DNA from: Clostridium weizhouense
Lineage (GTDB): Bacteria > Bacillota > Clostridia > Clostridiales > Clostridiaceae
Reading direction: 5' to 3'
DNA: 64,000 nt
Assembly (NCBI RefSeq): GCF_019431045.1
Contig: NZ_JAHXPT010000002.1
Span: forward strand, 340,384-404,383
A program made the translations under genes and the position numbers. The first letter of the stretch is position 1, and the number at the start of each line of letters is the position of its first letter. Below, piece after piece: positions 60,891 to 64,000 of this stretch. The notes beneath the pieces were generated by a model. That model ran no database searches and had not been told where the DNA came from. It worked only from the letters and a program-made list of their open reading frames with translations.

Positions 60891-61311
60891 GAGCCTCCTC
60901 CATTAATTTGTTATCTTTTTTTATTTTTTTTATTAGCCAATCATTTTCTCTTAAATATTTATTTATATATAATCTAAAATCAATTTCTTTAAAATCATTT
61001 ACAATTAATTTATCATCACTATCTATATATTGTCTTGCAAAAATACTATCATAATCTCTCATATTAATAAATGTTAAATGTATTTTATCATATTTAAAAT
61101 AAGATTCTAAAATAGGTTCTAATATTTCTTCTAAATCAAACTCATCCATTATATCTTGTCTTTTTTCCATTAAAACTAAAATATCTATGTCGCTTTTACC
61201 ATTTATCCAATATTTAGTCCCATAACTACCAAATACAGCTAATGAAATTAAATTATCTATATTATTTATTTTTAAATCACTTAATAATTTCACCTTTATC
61301 CCTGCTTTCAT
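60871..61311 (-). CDS. mntA: MntA-like minimal nucleotidyltransferase antitoxin (type VII toxin-antitoxin)
   Basis: A 146-residue minimal nucleotidyltransferase. The catalytic signature GSYGTKYWINGKSDIDILV (about residues 29-47) is the G-S-x10-D-x-D pattern with both metal-binding Asp residues; a third acidic residue is expected in the HLTFINMRD strand near 85. In characterised systems MntA adds AMP to the Tyr of HepT and so neutralises it. Its 3' end overlaps hepT by 20 bases. A neighbouring lipoprotein and repeats suggest an accessory island. Confidence 0.87.
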   Translation of the reverse strand: MKAGIKVKLLSDLKINNIDNLISLAVFGSYGTKYWINGKSDIDILVLMEKRQDIMDEFDLEEILEPILESYFKYDKIHLTFINMRDYDSIFARQYIDSDDKLIVNDFKEIDFRLYINKYLRENDWLIKKIKKDNKLMEEAHGSSIL

Positions 61312-61465
61312 AATACTTTAAGTTTTATATATTATTACCTTCATTATAACATAACATTAATTTAAATTATTTTTTAAAATATACCTTTTAAAATAATGTT
61401 GATATTATAATATAAGTATATACTTTCACTAAATTTCACTAAATTTCTTCCTTATATAATTCTAA

Positions 61466-61514
61466 AAAAAATAGCCTCAATATAAATGTTTATATTGAAG
61501 TTATTTTTTATAAA
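61466..61514 (-). terminator. terminator of the DUF6132 gene
   Basis: On the minus strand AAAATAACTTCAATATAAA and TTTATATTGAGGCTATTTT pair with few mismatches around a 4-base loop, ending in a T run, about 85 bases past the stop codon. Confidence 0.8.
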
Positions 61515-61597
61515 TTTCATTAAGCTTACTAATAATATAATTAATATCATTTTTAATTATTATAACTCTACATATCCAAAGGACAATTTGCATTATT

Positions 61598-61753
61598 TTA
61601 AGAGATAAATAAATTTGCTATTATAACACCGTATATAATAGATGCATATGGATTAGAAGTTATTGGACATGATCCACTGGAACACCCAATTTTTTTATAA
61701 TATAAATAACCTAATATTCCACCGATAATTGAAGCAATAATATGTTTTTCCAT
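61598..61753 (-). CDS. DUF6132-type small membrane protein
   Basis: A 51-residue protein with two short hydrophobic helices (about 4-19 and 36-50) joined by a loop with GCSSGSCPITSNPYAS, i.e. a Cys-x4-Cys pair followed by the Thr-x-Asn-Pro motif typical of DUF6132 proteins. The pair may bind metal or form a redox disulfide at the membrane. AGGAGA lies 8 bases before the ATG. The gene is too short for many gene finders. Function unknown. Confidence 0.82.
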   Translation of the reverse strand: MEKHIIASIIGGILGYLYYKKIGCSSGSCPITSNPYASIIYGVIIANLFIS

Positions 61754-61956
61754 AATTTAAATTCTCCTATCTATATCTTATGTACATACTATATTAAATT
61801 AAATCTAAAATTTTTTATGTAACTTAATTACTAAAATATCTATTAAACTAGTTTATTATAAATTATATAAAAGCTTTGTATGTATATTTATTAATCAGTA
61901 CTATTAACTAAAATGTGTAATTTATAAAAGACTGCTGCAAAACTTAAAACCTATAT

Positions 61957-61998
61957 AAAAAATTCCTTACTAATGAATTTTAGTAAGGAATTTTTATA
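61957..61998 (-). terminator. terminator of the nfnAB operon
   Basis: On the minus strand AAAAATTCCTTACTAA and TTAGTAAGGAATTTTTTAT pair with an 8-base or smaller loop; about 40 bases past the nfnB stop. Confidence 0.9.
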
Positions 61999-62039
61999 AG
62001 TGTGTGTGTATATGTGTATATTTTAAATTATTGTTTAAT

Positions 62040-63431
62040 TTATTTTGTAGTTAAATATTCATCTATAGCTTCAGCAGCTTTTTTACCAGCTCCCATAGCA
62101 AGTATTACTGTTGCAGCACCTGTAACGGCATCTCCACCAGCATAAACACCTTCTTTAGTAGTTAATCCATTTTCATCAGCTACTATACATTGCCATTTAT
62201 TAATATCTAATCCTTTAGTTGTTGAAGATATTAATGGGTTTGGTGATGTTCCAAGTGACATTATTACTGTATCTACATCCATAATAAATTCTGAACCTTC
62301 AACTTCAACTGGTCTTCTTCTTCCTGAAGCGTCAGCTTCTCCAAGTTCCATTTTAACGCACTTCATACCTTTAACCCATCCATTTTCATCTACTAAGATT
62401 TCTGTTGGATTTGTTAAAACGTCAAATATTACGCCTTCTTCTTTAGCATGATGTATTTCTTCTGCTCTTGCTGGAAGTTCTGCATCACTTCTTCTATATA
62501 CTATATGAGATTCTGCTCCTAATCTTAAAGCAGTTCTTGCTGCATCCATAGCAACATTTCCTCCACCTACTATAGCAACTTTTTTACCAGCTCTAACAGG
62601 TGTATCATATCCTTCTTTGAAGGCTTTCATTAAGTTTACTCTTGTTAAGAATTCATTTGCTGAGAATACTCCATTTGCATTTTCTCCATCAATTCCCATG
62701 AATTTTGGAAGTCCAGCTCCTGATCCAATAAATACTGCATCAAAACTTTCTTCTTGCATTAATTCATCTATAGTTATTGTTCTTCCTATTATAACGTTAG
62801 TTTCAATTTTTACTCCTAACTTCTTTATGTTTTCAATTTCAGCTTTAACAACATCTTCTTTAGGTAATCTAAATTCAGGTATTCCATAAACTAAAACTCC
62901 ACCTGCTTCATGAAGTGCTTCAAATATAGTTACATCGTATCCTTTTTTAGCTAAGTCTCCTGCACAAGTTAATCCTGCTGGACCACTTCCTATTACAGCT
63001 ACTTTTTTACCTTTTGGTGCTTCAGTTACTGCTAAATCTATATTATTTTTTCTTGCCCAATCAGCTGTAAATTTTTCTAATTTACCTATAGCTACTGCTT
63101 CTCCTTTTATTCCAAGTACACAGTTACCTTCACATTGGCTTTCTTGTGGACATACTCTACCACATACAGCTGGAAGTGCACTATATTTAGCTATTTCTTT
63201 TGCTGCACTTTCAAAATCTCCAGTTTTAGCTTTTTCTATAAATCTAGGAATATTAATAGATACTGGACATCCTTCAACACATTTAGGATTTTTACAGTTT
63301 AAACATCTATTAGCTTCTTTTATTGCATCTTCTTCAGTATATCCTAAACATACTTCTTTAAAATTCTTAGCTCTCTTTTCTGGAGCTTGTTCTGTAACAG
63401 GTATTCTTTTCATTCTATCTTGCATGTTCAT
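62040..63431 (-). CDS. nfnB: NfnB/GltA-type NADPH oxidoreductase subunit
   Basis: A 463-residue flavoprotein. The N-terminal region has two [4Fe-4S] Cys clusters (CLNCKNPKCVEGCPV at about 42-56 and CGRVCPQESQCEGNCV at about 90-105). An FAD site VAVIGSGPAGLTCAGDLA (about 145-162) and an NADPH site VAIVGGGNVAMDAARTAL (about 286-303) follow. This is the glutamate-synthase beta-like fold shared by GltA and NfnB. Because it overlaps by one base with an NfnA-type FAD/[2Fe-2S] subunit, the electron-bifurcating NADH-dependent reduced ferredoxin:NADP oxidoreductase is favoured over glutamate synthase. Confidence 0.9.
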   Translation of the reverse strand: MNMQDRMKRIPVTEQAPEKRAKNFKEVCLGYTEEDAIKEANRCLNCKNPKCVEGCPVSINIPRFIEKAKTGDFESAAKEIAKYSALPAVCGRVCPQESQCEGNCVLGIKGEAVAIGKLEKFTADWARKNNIDLAVTEAPKGKKVAVIGSGPAGLTCAGDLAKKGYDVTIFEALHEAGGVLVYGIPEFRLPKEDVVKAEIENIKKLGVKIETNVIIGRTITIDELMQEESFDAVFIGSGAGLPKFMGIDGENANGVFSANEFLTRVNLMKAFKEGYDTPVRAGKKVAIVGGGNVAMDAARTALRLGAESHIVYRRSDAELPARAEEIHHAKEEGVIFDVLTNPTEILVDENGWVKGMKCVKMELGEADASGRRRPVEVEGSEFIMDVDTVIMSLGTSPNPLISSTTKGLDINKWQCIVADENGLTTKEGVYAGGDAVTGAATVILAMGAGKKAAEAIDEYLTTK

Positions 63432-64000
63432 TATTTATCCCCCTTACAACCACAACCGCCGTGACTATGACTATTTCCTTCTTCAAGTTTAAGTTGTGCT
63501 TTTCCTTCTTGTGTTTTATACATTGCTTGTCTCCTCATTGACTCATCATAATTTACTAGATGTCCATCAAATTCTGGTCCATCAACACAAGCAAATTTAA
63601 CTTCTCCTCCAACTGTAACTCTACAAGCACCACACATACCTGTACCATCTACCATTATTGGATTTAAGCTTACTGTAGTTGGGATTTCTAATTCTTTTGT
63701 TAAAGCTGCCATGAATTTCATCATTATCATTGGCCCTATAACTACAGCATGATCATATTTATTTCCTTTGTTAACTAACTCTTGTAAACAGTCAGTAACT
63801 CTACCATTGAATCCGTATGATCCATCATCAGTTGCAACATAAAGATTTCCTGCTACATTTTTCATTTCTTCTTCTAATATTAATAAATCTTTTGTTCTAG
63901 ATCCAACTATAACATCTACATCTATTCCATTTTCATGCATCCATTTAACTTGAGGATAAACTGGTGCTGCACCAACTCCTCCAGCAATAAATATTAATTT
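63431..64000 (-). CDS. nfnA: NfnA/sulfide-dehydrogenase-type FAD and [2Fe-2S] subunit, 5' end missing
   Basis: The C-terminal 189 residues of a ferredoxin-NADP-reductase-like subunit; the frame stays open across the right edge (KLIFIAGGVGAAPVYPQVKW before the internal Met at 63940). GGVGAAPVYPQ is the NAD-binding loop and CGACRVTVGG (about 110 residues before the end of the window) begins the [2Fe-2S] ligand set, completed by FACVDGPEFDGH. The C-terminal tail is His/Gly/Cys-rich (HSHGGCGCKG). It shares one base with the nfnB start. The N-terminal FAD domain lies outside the window. Confidence 0.9.
   Translation of the reverse strand, partial: KLIFIAGGVGAAPVYPQVKWMHENGIDVDVIVGSRTKDLLILEEEMKNVAGNLYVATDDGSYGFNGRVTDCLQELVNKGNKYDHAVVIGPMIMMKFMAALTKELEIPTTVSLNPIMVDGTGMCGACRVTVGGEVKFACVDGPEFDGHLVNYDESMRRQAMYKTQEGKAQLKLEEGNSHSHGGCGCKGDK

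Noticed and set aside
62040..63431. Glutamate synthase small subunit (GltA/GltD)
   Set aside because: No large glutamate synthase subunit is adjacent; the one-base overlap with an NfnA-type subunit favours NfnAB, though the fold is shared.

Overview
This window looks like a chromosomal segment of a spore-forming, fermentative anaerobe of Clostridium sensu stricto. The evidence is very low G+C, strong AGGAGG-type ribosome binding sites with frequent ATG/GTG/TTG starts, a tlp spore-protein gene, a SCIFF peptide with its maturase, an NfnAB-type bifurcating transhydrogenase, THF and T-box RNA switches, and bacteriohemerythrin. I do not assign a species. No tRNA, rRNA, CRISPR array, prophage or intact insertion sequence was recognised.

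Layout. 0-1.3 kb: ECF transporter S component overlapping a methyltransferase. 1.4-7.3 kb: pentose/glycerol-phosphate block with ribulokinase, a fused G1P dehydrogenase-HAD phosphatase, and a divergent LacI regulator. 7.9-13.8 kb: ZIP metal transporter, DUF4931 protein, intracellular GH13 enzyme, two secreted proteins, bacteriohemerythrin. 13.9-19.9 kb: small sulfite/nitrite-reductase-like protein, two HD-GYP paralogues flanking a THF-riboswitch-controlled folT, DUF368 (PopT-type) protein, CPC_1213-type small protein. 20-28.5 kb: DegV, then nucleoside salvage (deoD, cdd), a complete BMP-type nucleoside ABC importer and a LacI regulator with a cre-like site. 28.8-31 kb: Lrp/AsnC regulator plus aminotransferase behind a T-box leader that probably reads Phe. 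31-41 kb: pullulanase, NSS transporter with a 34-residue small subunit, PLP decarboxylase, M16 peptidase, DUF5105 lipoprotein, chemoreceptor. 41-44 kb: SCIFF maturase and its peptide, separated by repeat elements. 44-54.4 kb: htpG, sbcDC, acetyltransferase, flavodoxin-like protein, TetR/DegV divergent pair, tlp. 54.9-59.2 kb: ECF sigma/anti-sigma/ABC-2 permease operon and a histidyl-tRNA synthetase gene preceded by a putative His-His-His leader peptide attenuator. 59.6-61.8 kb: accessory lipoprotein, HepT-MntA toxin-antitoxin pair, DUF6132 protein. 62-64 kb: NfnB and 5'-truncated NfnA.

The most unusual content lies outside genes. (1) A ribosome-mediated attenuator candidate sits before hisS: leader peptide MITLNISKQNRIHHHY, mutually exclusive stems and a terminator-like hairpin. 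(2) Two families of small palindromic elements with terminal inverted repeats (called A and B here) are concentrated at 42.6-44 kb and 51.5-54.8 kb, together with a third pair of repeats (C) at 54.65 and 60.35 kb. (3) RNA switches control folate uptake and an amino-acid operon. Several genes shorter than usual annotation cut-offs were found by eye: the SCIFF peptide, the NSS small subunit, the DUF6132 protein and the His leader peptide.
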